Shown here in pieces: positions 9,791 through 18,043 of a DNA stretch of 64,000 nt. The stretch comes from Roseiarcus sp963794155 (GTDB lineage: Bacteria; Pseudomonadota; Alphaproteobacteria; Rhizobiales; Beijerinckiaceae): NCBI GenBank assembly GCA_963794155.1, contig CAWCCX010000016.1, forward strand, positions 62,001-126,000, given 5' to 3'. The translations under genes and the position numbers were made by a program. The notes below the pieces were generated by a model, which saw only the letters and a list, made by a program, of their open reading frames with translations, had not been told where the DNA came from and did not search any database. How positions within the stretch are numbered: position 1 is the first letter of the stretch; each line of letters begins with the position of its first letter.

Positions 9791-12700
9791 GTGCGCAATG
9801 TCCTGACCATCATCGCGGTCGCGCTCGTCGCCGTGATGTCGGCGGCGCTCGTCGCGCCGATGCTCATTGACTGGTCCGCGCATCGCGCCGAGATCGAGGC
9901 GCGGCTTCACGCAATCACCGGCGCCAACGTTTCCCTGACCGGGCCGGTCGAGGTCAGGCTTTTGCCCACGCCCTATCTTGCGCTCGGCGCCGGCTCCTTG
10001 TCCGCGCCGGGGGCCGATGGCGCCGAGCTGTCGTTCGCCTCGGCGCGGCTCGAGCTAGCGCTCGTCAAACTGACCAGCGGTCAGATCCGATTCTCCGACG
10101 TCAGCCTCGAAAAACCCGATCTGACGATCGTGCGCGGCGCCGACGGCGCACTGCGGTTGCCAGCGCTGCCGATCGCGCGGCTCCAGTCGACCGGAGTCGA
10201 TCGTTTGATCGTGCGGGACGGGCGGCTGCGCCTTATCGGCGGCGCCGGCGCAGCGGCGTTGGAAATCGCCGGCGTCGACATCGACGCGGACGCTCCGTCT
10301 CTCGACGGGCCCTCTCATCTCAGCGGCCAATTTTCAGGTCCTGACGATGCGTCGGTCGTCTTCAGGCTTAGTACGGAAAGGCCGGGTCCGGAGGGGACTC
10401 CGCTGCGCATAACGGTGGACGCCGGGCCGACCTGGCCTGCCGCCGAATTCGTCGGCGCGCTCGAAGGCGACGGCGCCGGCGGTGTCGGAGGCCTGCGACT
10501 GGATGGAGCGGCCACTCTGACGGGGACGGCGCCCGGAGAGGAAGAGCCGACGCCGTGGCGCGTCGCCGGGCCGACGACAATCGATCTCGATCGGGCGACC
10601 CTGCGCGGGGCGGAGTTTCGGCTCGGACCGGAGGAGCGGGCGATCAGGGCGGATGGCGACGCAACCCTGGCCTTCGGCTCGCCGGCGCGGGTCAGCATCA
10701 ATCTGAAAGCCAAACAGGCCAACGTCAACTCGCTCATGCGCCGCAAGGGCGAGGATGGCGTCGCGCCCGCACGGGCCGTGACGCTTCTGTCCCGGATCGT
10801 CGGAGCGACGCTTAAGGGTCGGCAAGGCTTGATGGCGATCGACGCGCAGGCTTCGGCCGAGCCGATCATCCTTGGCGCGCAAACCCTGCCCGACGCGAGC
10901 GCGGCGCTGCGAAGCGCGCCGGGTATTCCGTTGCATCTGCGCCTGAGCCTCGGCCTCCCTGGGCAAAGCCGCTTGCGGAGCGAAGGCGACCTGGAAACTG
11001 GCGCCGACCCGAAGTTCCGTGGCGACGTTGATTTCAGCAGCTCCGACTTTGCGCTTCTTCGCGATTGGGCGAGCCTTGGGGCGCCGGAGCCGGCAGCCAA
11101 ATTCGCGGCCTTTGCCGAAGCGTTCGCCACTCAAAATGCTGCGCTCTCGGGCGTGGTCGAAGCGTCGGCGAGCGCATTCTCCGGACGCAACCTCACGCTG
11201 AGGTTCGATCGCACGACGCTCACCGGTTCCCTCGCCGTCACTGGCCCCGCCGGCGGCGGACCCGGCCGCCTCGACCTCGACCTGGCGAGCGATTCGCTCG
11301 ACGTCGACACGCTGCCGAGCCTCGCAGCCGCAAAGACGATCGGCGACCTCGATCTCTCGCTTTCGCTCCGGGCGGGGTCGCTGCACATCGCCCGGGTCGG
11401 CGAAGCAGAGATCGACAGCGGATCGGTCGCGCTGCGGGTGGTCAAAAACGGGCCGAAGGTCGCGCTCGAGCGCCTGAGCGTTGGAGGGTTGGGCGGCGCC
11501 TCCCTCGACATCCAGGGCGCGATGAGCCCGGACTCGATAGCGGCGACGGGTCGTCTCAGAGCGGACCGGCTGCGCGATTTCGCCGTCCTGATTTCCCGCC
11601 TCGCGCCGGGCGAGTGGAGCCGTATTCTGGTCGATCGGGCGGCCGAGCTTTCGCCGGCCGCGCTGACCTTCGACGCCCATGGCCCCGGCGGCGGCGCCGG
11701 CGACGCCCCGACAATCGAGTCCATGCGCGCCGGCGGATCGGCAGGCGAAACCCAGTTCACGATTGCGCTCAATCCGCAGCCGAAGGACAGCAGCCAGACG
11801 CTGACCGTCAGCCTCGAATCCGCGAACTCCGGCGGACTGCTGCGGCAGTTGGGCCTCCGGGCGCCGTCGACCGGAAGCGGACGCGCGCGCGTCTCTCTCA
11901 ACGCGGTCGGCGGATGGGCGCAGGGCTATGACGTCGACGCGACGTCCTCGCTTGCCGGCGCGGACCTTAGCTGGCGCGGCCGTTTGCTGCCTCAGGCGGA
12001 AGGCGACGACGCCAAGGCGTTCGGAGCGGTCAAGGCGAAGGCGCCGAACCTCGCCCCGCTCGCGGCGGCGCTCGGTCTTGCGCCAGCAAACGGCGGTGCG
12101 CTCGGACCCGCCGAGATCGGATTTGACGCGACGTTGCGCGGCGACCGATGGACATTCTCGCATCTCGCGGCGACGGTCGCCGGGGTCAAGGCGAGCGGCG
12201 CACTGACCTTTGAGCCCGCCGCGCCGGTCGCGCCGGCCGTCCAGGCGAGCGCCGAAATCGCCCGCGCCCAGGAGGCGCTCGGCTCTGGGGCCGGAGCCGC
12301 GGGTCCTCTGCCGCCGCCGTCGGCGGAGCTTGAAGGCGAACTCGCGGTCGACCGCCTTCCGATCGGCAGCATCTTTGCGCTCGCGCTTGGCCCGCCCCAG
12401 CCAGGGAGGACCGGAGCGCGCTGGTCGGACGCGAAATTCGCCCCCGCGCCGCTTCGCCCGCCGTCAACCGCAATTCGGCTCAGAGTAGGCACGCTGGACC
12501 TGACCGACGCTCTCTCGGCGCAAGCATTCGGGACCATGCTTCACTTCGACAAGGGCCGCCTCGATCTCGACGACCTCAAAATGCAAATCGCAGGCGGCGC
12601 TGCTTCCGGCCATGCGACGCTCCGTCGCGACGGAGAAACCGCGACGCTGACTGGGGCGGCGACGCTCGAGTCGGCCGCGCTCGAACGGCCGGGATTCTCG

Positions 12701-13702
12701 GGTCGAATCGGAGGCGCGCTTGATTTCGCCTCGACCGGGCGCAGCCCCGCGGCGCTGATCGAGGGGCTCGCCGGCGCCGGGTCGGCGACATTCGCCCGCG
12801 CGGCGTTGGCCCGAAGCGATCCCGCCGCTCTCGATCGCGTGGTCGCAAAGGCGCAAGCCGCCGATGCGCCGCTGGACGAGACCAACATCGCCTTTGCCTT
12901 CGGCAACGAGCTTAACCGGGCGCCGCTGACGATTCCCGATGGGTCGGCGCCGATCGCGCTCAGCGCCGGCGTCATGAAGCTTGGCCCAATCCGGATTCCC
13001 GGGCGGCGCGGCGACGGCGCATTGAGCGCCGACCTCGATCTGCGCACACTCGCCGCCGAAACCCGCCTCACGTTCACCTCATCGGCCGGCGACTTGAAGT
13101 TCTGGTCGGGACCGCCGCCGAGCGCGACGGTCGTGGTTGACAACGCCCTGGAGACGCCGGCGCGGCAGCTCGACGTCAGCTCCCTTTCCGCCGGGCTCGC
13201 CGCGCAGGCCATCGCCCGCGAGACCGACCGCATCGCGACAATGGAAGCCGACATTCGGGAGCGCGCGTTCTTCAATCGCCGTCTCAAGGGCGAGCAATTC
13301 ATGGATCGCCGGCAACAGGAAATCGAGGACTTCGAGGTCGAGCAGGCGCGGCTGAAGGGGCTCACCGAGCATTTGCGCGCCGAGGAGGAGGCGGAGAAGG
13401 CGGCCGAAATCGAGGCGGCTGCGAAGAAGGCCGCTGAAGCCGCGGCTGAAAAAGCAGCGGCTGACAGGGCGGCCGCCGAGAAAGCAGCGGCCGAGAAAGC
13501 GGCTGCCGAGAATGCCGAGGCGGTGAAGGCCGAGGCGCCGGATGGCGAGGCGGCGACAGCCGCAAAGGCTCCGTTCGGACCCGCGCCGGCGGCGAAGAGC
13601 GACGAATTGGGCGTGAACGCGCCCTCGGCCGCTCCGCTGCCCCCTGCAAGGCCGAAGGCGCGTTTGACGCCGGCCGATCCGACGCCGGGGCGGCTCTACT
13701 GA
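9791..13702 (+). CDS. AsmA family protein (large periplasmic, inner-membrane anchored)
   Basis: A 1303-residue protein with one N-terminal membrane segment (residues 4-26, VLTIIAVALVAVMSAALVAP) followed by the AsmA opening WSAHRAEIEARLHAITGANV and GPVEVRLLPTPYLALG. The rest is a long periplasmic region with an AsmA-like C-terminal core (about 900-1120). Its end is an alanine/glutamate/lysine-rich coiled-coil-like tail with AEKAAAEKAAAE repeats (about 1195-1260). AsmA-like proteins are now viewed as bridges for phospholipid transport to the outer membrane; this role is inferred from family only. The start is GTG at 9791. The 3' end overlaps the convergent RHH gene by seven bases. The 266 bases upstream hold no recognisable gene. 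Confidence 0.88.
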   Translation: MRNVLTIIAVALVAVMSAALVAPMLIDWSAHRAEIEARLHAITGANVSLTGPVEVRLLPTPYLALGAGSLSAPGADGAELSFASARLELALVKLTSGQIRFSDVSLEKPDLTIVRGADGALRLPALPIARLQSTGVDRLIVRDGRLRLIGGAGAAALEIAGVDIDADAPSLDGPSHLSGQFSGPDDASVVFRLSTERPGPEGTPLRITVDAGPTWPAAEFVGALEGDGAGGVGGLRLDGAATLTGTAPGEEEPTPWRVAGPTTIDLDRATLRGAEFRLGPEERAIRADGDATLAFGSPARVSINLKAKQANVNSLMRRKGEDGVAPARAVTLLSRIVGATLKGRQGLMAIDAQASAEPIILGAQTLPDASAALRSAPGIPLHLRLSLGLPGQSRLRSEGDLETGADPKFRGDVDFSSSDFALLRDWASLGAPEPAAKFAAFAEAFATQNAALSGVVEASASAFSGRNLTLRFDRTTLTGSLAVTGPAGGGPGRLDLDLASDSLDVDTLPSLAAAKTIGDLDLSLSLRAGSLHIARVGEAEIDSGSVALRVVKNGPKVALERLSVGGLGGASLDIQGAMSPDSIAATGRLRADRLRDFAVLISRLAPGEWSRILVDRAAELSPAALTFDAHGPGGGAGDAPTIESMRAGGSAGETQFTIALNPQPKDSSQTLTVSLESANSGGLLRQLGLRAPSTGSGRARVSLNAVGGWAQGYDVDATSSLAGADLSWRGRLLPQAEGDDAKAFGAVKAKAPNLAPLAAALGLAPANGGALGPAEIGFDATLRGDRWTFSHLAATVAGVKASGALTFEPAAPVAPAVQASAEIARAQEALGSGAGAAGPLPPPSAELEGELAVDRLPIGSIFALALGPPQPGRTGARWSDAKFAPAPLRPPSTAIRLRVGTLDLTDALSAQAFGTMLHFDKGRLDLDDLKMQIAGGAASGHATLRRDGETATLTGAATLESAALERPGFSGRIGGALDFASTGRSPAALIEGLAGAGSATFARAALARSDPAALDRVVAKAQAADAPLDETNIAFAFGNELNRAPLTIPDGSAPIALSAGVMKLGPIRIPGRRGDGALSADLDLRTLAAETRLTFTSSAGDLKFWSGPPPSATVVVDNALETPARQLDVSSLSAGLAAQAIARETDRIATMEADIRERAFFNRRLKGEQFMDRRQQEIEDFEVEQARLKGLTEHLRAEEEAEKAAEIEAAAKKAAEAAAEKAAADRAAAEKAAAEKAAAENAEAVKAEAPDGEAATAAKAPFGPAPAAKSDELGVNAPSAAPLPPARPKARLTPADPTPGRLY

Positions 13703-13935
13703 TCAGGATCGGCGGGCTCACCCTCGAGCACGAACACCCAAATCGCCGACGACAGATTGGCGTCGCCGCGCGAGGCGTCGACCATCGCCGCCAAGCGATT
13801 GAGCGACAGTCCGCGCTCAAGCGCGATGCGGCGCAGTCGGCGCCAGAACGCGTCCTCGATCGAGATGCTGGTGCGATGGCCAGCAATGACCAGCGATCGT
13901 TTGACGACCCGCGCGCTAACTGCGTCACTCGGCAT
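13696..13935 (-). CDS. Ribbon-helix-helix domain protein
   Basis: A 79-residue protein from the ATG at 13935. The segment VVKRSLVIAGHRTSISIEDAFWRRLRRIALERG followed by LSLNRLAAMVD has the strand-helix-helix layout of the RHH_4 family found next to sspB in Alphaproteobacteria. It is probably DNA-binding or an adaptor; no target is known. Its start overlaps the end of the DUF4169 gene (GATGCCGAGTGACG, both frames readable), so translation is likely coupled. Upstream partners are DUF4169 and sspB on the same strand. Confidence 0.85.
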   Translation of the reverse strand: MPSDAVSARVVKRSLVIAGHRTSISIEDAFWRRLRRIALERGLSLNRLAAMVDASRGDANLSSAIWVFVLEGEPADPDQ

Positions 13936-14113
13936 CGGGGCGGGCGAGCCTGCGCGCCTCGAGGCTCGCCTCGGCAAGCGCGCGCTCGCTTTCGACGAGA
14001 CGCCGCTCGGCCTTCGGCCGGCCGAAGACGACCCGGTTCTGGGCCGCGACCGCTTCGCGACGCTCGCGCTTCTTTTGCTTTCGCGCTTGGCGCAAGTTGA
14101 CGATCTCGCTCAA
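13925..14113 (-). CDS. DUF4169 family small protein
   Basis: A 62-residue, strongly basic protein that begins MSEIVNLRQARKQKKRERRE if the TTG at 14113 is the start. A GAGGAG ribosome site lies five bases before it, and the sequence SEIVNLRQARK is the hallmark start of DUF4169. The ATG choices upstream are out of family. It sits 11 bases after sspB and overlaps the RHH gene by 11 bases, forming a compact sspB-DUF4169-RHH operon. Function unknown. Confidence 0.85.
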   Translation of the reverse strand: MSEIVNLRQARKQKKRERREAVAAQNRVVFGRPKAERRLVESERALAEASLEARRLARPDAE

Positions 14114-14124
14114 ACACTCCTCGG

Positions 14125-14676
14125 CTATTTCTTGCGGAAGGCGTCGATCGACACGACTTTGGCTTCGACGACGGGCTCGGCCGGCTTCTCCGACCGTTGG
14201 GCGGACTTGGCGGCGGCGGACTGAGGCGGCGTCTTTGCCGGCCCGGCCTTCGCAGGCGCAGGCGGCGGCGGTTCCCGCTTTCCGGTCGTGGCCGGCGCGC
14301 GGCTCGACGCCGGCTCCGACACCCGCGGCTCGAGCTTGAAACCGAACGGGACCGACGGATCGGTGAAGCCGGTGATCGAATCGAAGGGAACGGTCAATCG
14401 CTCGGGCTTGCGGGAGAAGTTGAGGCTCACCTCGAAGGCGTCCTGGGTGACGACCAGGTCCCAGAACTCGTGCTGGAGAATGATCGACATCTCGTCGGGA
14501 AAGCGGCTCTTGACCGCTGCCGGCGCGACGACGCCGGGCGCCTGGGTCTTGAATGCGATGTTGAAATGATGGTCGCCGACGAGCCCGGTCCGCGCGGTGT
14601 CGGAAAGAACCTTGCGCACCACGGAGCGCAGCGCGTCCTGCACCAGGAGGTCGTAGCGGATGAGATCGGTCGCCAT
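14125..14676 (-). CDS. sspB: SspB family ClpXP adaptor protein
   Basis: A 183-residue alphaproteobacterial SspB. The N-terminal substrate-binding fold starts MATDLIRYDLLVQDALRSVV and includes HFNIAFKTQAPGVV, MSIILQHEFWDLVV and FEVSLNFSRKPERLTVPF. A proline/alanine-rich linker (about 128-160) leads to the C-terminal ClpX-binding tail AKVVSIDAFRKK. SspB brings ssrA-tagged proteins to the ClpXP protease in the cytosol. The tmRNA gene that writes that tag lies directly upstream on the same strand (tag coded at 14865-14903), a fitting neighbourhood. The ATG at 14676 is favoured over an in-frame ATG ten codons upstream because the family starts at MATDLIRYD. Confidence 0.93.
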   Translation of the reverse strand: MATDLIRYDLLVQDALRSVVRKVLSDTARTGLVGDHHFNIAFKTQAPGVVAPAAVKSRFPDEMSIILQHEFWDLVVTQDAFEVSLNFSRKPERLTVPFDSITGFTDPSVPFGFKLEPRVSEPASSRAPATTGKREPPPPAPAKAGPAKTPPQSAAAKSAQRSEKPAEPVVEAKVVSIDAFRKK

Positions 14677-14774
14677 GGGAAATGCGCTCGCGCGATGGCG
14701 CCACAACTAACCGACCGTTCGGAGCATTGCAATGTGAGGCGCGGCTTGCGTTGAGGTGGGCCGGCCGACGAGCA

Positions 14775-15100
14775 AAGGAAGTGGAGGCTTCTGTTGCCAG
14801 GCGCCTCCGGACCCCGCCTAGAAGTGCAAACCCCTAGGACTTGATTCCCAGTACCAGCGCTGCATTACGCAGCGAGGGCCACCGGAGCATAGTTGTCATT
14901 CGCAACTATAGGTTTGACCCGATAACGGCGGTATCATGCCGAGCAAAAGATCACCCTTTGGGTCCCCCGTCGAACCTATTTCGCCCCCGCCGAAGCCCGT
15001 TCCTCGAGCGGGCTTGGGTGGAGGCGCCGGGTACTGCCCCCGGGTCCGAAAGACTTATTCCGATGCCCATTTATCGCCATAGCCGCCCTCGCGGACGGCT
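14775..15100 (-). ncRNA. ssrA: tmRNA, circularly permuted two-piece form
   Basis: On the minus strand the acceptor piece comes first. It has a T-arm CCGGG-GGCAGTA-CCCGG near 15041-15025 and the acceptor strand CGCCTCC-ACC ending near 15018. A short intervening hairpin AAGCCCG/CGGGCTT (about 15014-14992) follows, and then the 5' strand GGGGGCGAAATAGGTTCGAC from 14988, which pairs with the acceptor strand. The tag frame at 14903-14865 reads GCG AAT GAC AAC TAT ... GCT GCG TAA, which is ANDNYAPVALAA and stop. This order (3' half before 5' half) is the alphaproteobacterial permuted arrangement. Outer ends are approximate. It rescues stalled ribosomes and marks proteins for ClpXP, whose adaptor SspB is next door. 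Confidence 0.92.
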
Positions 15101-15295
15101 CTTGAGATATAGGCGTCAGCGGGCCGGGAGGGAAGGGGCGGATAATTAGCATAGATAACACGTTCATAACCGCACGCGGGCTCGAATTTTTCAAAGCCGG
15201 GTCAAGCCAAGCAAAATTGTCCGGGGTTGCCCCGCCGCCGCCGTTGCGCCAATCTGAAGCCGCGCCGAACAACTCATTTTCGTGGGCATGGATCG

Positions 15296-16021
15296 ATGTC
15301 GAGGCTCGTCGCCGCTTGCGCGGCGCTGATCGTTTCGCTCTCCCTCGCCGGGGCGCGCGCCGACACGCTGCCGCTGCCACAGAATCTCTCCGGCTTCAGC
15401 ACCCACGACGGCGAAGTCTACTTTGCCGAGAGCGATGCGCGGGAGGGCTATTTCCCACTTGCCAGCAACTTCCTGACCCAGAAGACCCAGGCCTATTGCG
15501 GGGTCGCCAGCATCGTCATGGTGTTGAACGCACTCGGCGTTCCGGCGCCGCCGGTGCCCGAATACGCGCCTTACCGTACGTTTACCCAGGACAATGTCCT
15601 CACCGAACAGACCGACGCCGTTCTTCCGCGCGAGACCCTGGCGCGGCAGGGCATGACGCTCGATCAGATCGGCGGCATCCTCGCCACCCAGCCGGTCAAA
15701 GCGGAGGTCCATCACGCCTCGGACAGTTCGGCGGACGAGTTCCGGAAGCTCGCGAGCGCCTATCTCGGCGAGCCGGGCCACTTCGTGATCGTCAACTATC
15801 TGCGCAAGGCAATCGGCGAGGAAATCGGCGGCCATATCTCGCCGCTCGGCGCTTATGACGCGAAGGCCGATCGGTTCCTCGTCCTCGACGTCGCGCGTTA
15901 CAAATACCCGCCGGTGTGGGTGAAGACGGTCGACATTTTCGCCGCCATGAACACCCCCGACGCCGTCAATGACAACAAGAGCCGCGGCTTCGTGCTCGTG
16001 ACGGCGGCAACTGTTCAATAG
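15296..16021 (+). CDS. Phytochelatin synthase family protein (secreted, single domain)
   Basis: A 241-residue papain-like transferase/protease. A signal peptide covers about residues 1-24 (RLVAACAALIVSLSLAGARA). The catalytic triad of the family is in place: C68 in QAYCGVASIVMVLNAL, H180 in GGHISPLG and D198 in LVLDVARYKYPP (His-Asp spacing 18, as in plant PCS). There is no C-terminal Cys-rich domain. Bacterial one-domain members mainly cut glycine from glutathione and make little phytochelatin, so the safest call is a periplasmic gamma-glutamyl peptidase. The ATG at 15296 gives a proper signal peptide; upstream in-frame starts would add a basic leader. Confidence 0.9.
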   Translation: MSRLVAACAALIVSLSLAGARADTLPLPQNLSGFSTHDGEVYFAESDAREGYFPLASNFLTQKTQAYCGVASIVMVLNALGVPAPPVPEYAPYRTFTQDNVLTEQTDAVLPRETLARQGMTLDQIGGILATQPVKAEVHHASDSSADEFRKLASAYLGEPGHFVIVNYLRKAIGEEIGGHISPLGAYDAKADRFLVLDVARYKYPPVWVKTVDIFAAMNTPDAVNDNKSRGFVLVTAATVQ

Positions 16022-16484
16022 CGCCGTGAGATTGGCCGCCGATCGGTTACCGCTCGGCAAATAACGGGAAAGCGCGACAGGCGGTCAAGCGATGCCAGCT
16101 TCATCCGGTCTGACGGTTCGGTCGATCACGACGCGGGGCGTCCTCGAAGAGCCGCTCCAGATCATTGGTGAGGATTTTGCCCCGGCCGCGCCGGCGCCGG
16201 ATTGCCCGGGACGAAGGTAGGCTCAAGCGGCTGGACTCCATTTGACGCCAGCGTTTTCGCCGCATGAACGCGCAAGACGCCCAACGGTCAGCGGCGAATA
16301 GGTCCCCTCGTCGATGTCCGGCGCCGGAAGCGTCGCCCCTGATCCGATCGAGGCCAGAGGCGACTCCCATCATCTGATTGAGGCCAAGCCAACCGCCGGA
16401 AACGAGACCGGCCGCGACAAAGACGCAAATCTTTCTCAAGGGCCTTGCACCGGAAAGAAAGTGACCGGGGTCTGCTTTCGGGCG
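16022..16484 (+). other. Non-coding stretch before the solo MITE
   Basis: No gene is supported between the phytochelatin synthase-like gene and the MITE. Open frames on the minus strand here are GC-driven and match no family I recognise. The sequence may be decayed coding DNA, but I see no motif to name it. Confidence 0.5.
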
Positions 16485-16701
16485 ATAGTGTTGAAAAACT
16501 CGGAAATTGAGTGACCGCGAGAATCTCGTTTTCGCGCCCATAGCGGGATCTAAGCCGGTAGTCGCCACGGCAAGCCATATGGGAGGGTCGCACGCGGCAA
16601 AGGCGGCCCGTCCGCCGAACCCCCAAGGAATTTTCCATCGAGGCTGCCAGCGGTCTTCTGAATTGTGATCGAAGCGAAAATCCGAGTTTTTCAACACAAT
16701 A
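16485..16701 (+). repeat. MITE-like element, solo uninterrupted copy
   Basis: A 217-base element beginning ATAGTGTTGAAAAACTCGG and ending CCGAGTTTTTCAACACAATA. It is flanked by GGGCG on both sides (16480-16484 and 16702-16706), a perfect 5-base target duplication. Its inside is alignable throughout with the MITE parts at 6156-6366 and 59845-60055, with many substitutions, so it is an older or different copy. It has no IS1111-like insert. Its right end, read outward, is ATTGTGTTG, which matches the target guide of the IS1111-like RNA exactly over nine bases. Confidence 0.88.
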
Positions 16702-16796
16702 GGGCGAACGCCGTCGTTCCTGGCCAGCCTCAATCGGGATAACAATAGGCGGCCTTCGACGATGAATATCGTCCAGGAGCCGTCAGGGAGACGCCC

Positions 16797-17792
16797 ATGC
16801 CGACCAACACCCAGATCCTGCTGGACCATCGTCCGACCAACAAAGTCTCGCCCGCCAATTTCCGCATCGTCGAGACGCCGGTCCCAACGCCGGGCCCCGG
16901 GCAGGTCCTGGTGCGGCACACGTTCGTGTCGCTCGACCCCTACATGCGCGGACGGCTCAGCGACGCGAAGTCCTACGCCAAGCCGCAGGAAGTCGGCGCC
17001 GTGATGGGCGGGGGTACGGTCGGGGTCGTCGAAGCATCGAACAATCCCCGCTTCAACCCTGGCGACGCGGTCGTCGGCATGGGCGGCTGGCAGGGCTACT
17101 CGCTAAGCGACGGCGGAGCCCTTCGCGTAGTCGACGCGAAGGCGATCCCGATCCAGGCCTATCTCGGGCCGGTCGGCATGCCGGGCGTCACCGCGTGGTA
17201 CGGCTTGAACAAGATCATCGCGCCGGAGCCGAACGAAACAGTGCTGGTGTCTGCGGCGACCGGCGCGGTCGGTTCGGTCGTCGGCCAACTGGCGAAGCTC
17301 GCCGGCGCGCGGACGGTCGGCATAGCTGGCGGACCGGAGAAATGCGCCTACGCGGTCAGGGAGCTCGGCTATGACGCTTGCGTCGACCACAAGTCGCTGC
17401 GCTTCCCCGAGGACCTGAAGGACGCATTGTTTAACGGGATCGACGGCCTGTTCGAGAACGTCGGCGGCGAACCGTTCCAACAGGCGCTGCGCCGGCTCAA
17501 TGATTTCTCTCGGGTTGCGATTTGCGGGCTCATCGCGTCCTACGAGGCGGCCCCGACCGCCTTGCCCGATATGCGCATCTTCCTCGTCAAGCGGTTCAAA
17601 ATGGAGGGCTTCATCGCCGGCGACCATTTGGACCTCTGGCCGAAGGCGATCGGCGAACTGTCCGGTCTCGTCGCCGCCAAGAAGCTCACCTGGCGCGAGA
17701 CGATCCGCGATGGACTCGAAAACGCGCCGCAGGCGCTGGTCGACCTCCTGCGTGGCGAGAATTTCGGCAAGATGCTGGTCCGGGTGAATTGA
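16797..17792 (+). CDS. NADP-dependent oxidoreductase, CurA/leukotriene B4 dehydrogenase type
   Basis: A 331-residue zinc-independent medium-chain reductase. The GroES-like N-terminal half includes FVSLDPYMRGRLSDAKSY and GGGTVGVVEASNNPRF. The Rossmann half has VLVSAATGAVGSVVGQLAKL (an AxxGxxG nucleotide motif, residues about 142-162) and NVGGEPFQQALRRL. Family members reduce alpha,beta-unsaturated ketones and aldehydes with NADPH in the cytosol (for example curcumin reductase). The start ATG at 16797 follows GGGAGACGCCC. It is a single gene just after the MITE. The substrate is not predictable. Confidence 0.92.
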   Translation: MPTNTQILLDHRPTNKVSPANFRIVETPVPTPGPGQVLVRHTFVSLDPYMRGRLSDAKSYAKPQEVGAVMGGGTVGVVEASNNPRFNPGDAVVGMGGWQGYSLSDGGALRVVDAKAIPIQAYLGPVGMPGVTAWYGLNKIIAPEPNETVLVSAATGAVGSVVGQLAKLAGARTVGIAGGPEKCAYAVRELGYDACVDHKSLRFPEDLKDALFNGIDGLFENVGGEPFQQALRRLNDFSRVAICGLIASYEAAPTALPDMRIFLVKRFKMEGFIAGDHLDLWPKAIGELSGLVAAKKLTWRETIRDGLENAPQALVDLLRGENFGKMLVRVN

Positions 17793-17811
17793 GCGCCGCT
17801 AAAGGGGCCAC

Positions 17812-17905
17812 AGTCATTGTGAGCGAAGCGAAGCAATCCAACGGAACGCAGGACGCCTATGGAATTGTGAATCGCTGCATCGCTTCGCTCCTCGCAATAA
17901 CGGTT
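17812..17905 (+). repeat. Intergenic palindromic repeat (REP-like)
   Basis: ATTGTGAGCGAAGCGA near 17817 pairs imperfectly with TCGCTTCGCTCCTCGCAAT near 17880-17900, forming a long hairpin around AATCCAACGG and CGATTCACAATT-type segments. Such elements, built on GAGCGAAGCGA cores, are common between genes in many proteobacteria. It lies just after the CurA-type gene and may act as a transcription stop or mRNA-end stabiliser. Only one copy is in this window. Confidence 0.6.
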
Positions 17906-18043
17906 GGTTGCGAATAGGAATCGCCGTAATATCTTGAAAAGATTATCTTGTTGGTGGCCAAACCCTATGGGCGCGAGCGCCGCCGAGCCCGCCTCTCAAT
18001 CCGTTGAGTTGCACAAAACGTCCTGCCCCATTATTTGATAGAC

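Noticed and set aside
10334..12163. 609-codon minus-strand frame inside the AsmA-like gene
   Set aside because: Low-complexity Arg/Ala sequence, fully antisense to a well-supported gene with an N-terminal membrane anchor and family motifs.
16101..16919. Minus-strand frame of 272 codons spanning the solo MITE
   Set aside because: It runs through both MITE ends and the start of the CurA-type gene, with no recognisable domain.
17940..18043. Possible FMN riboswitch before ribBX
   Set aside because: The conserved AGGG and GCCCGCGA-type RFN segments are not present.
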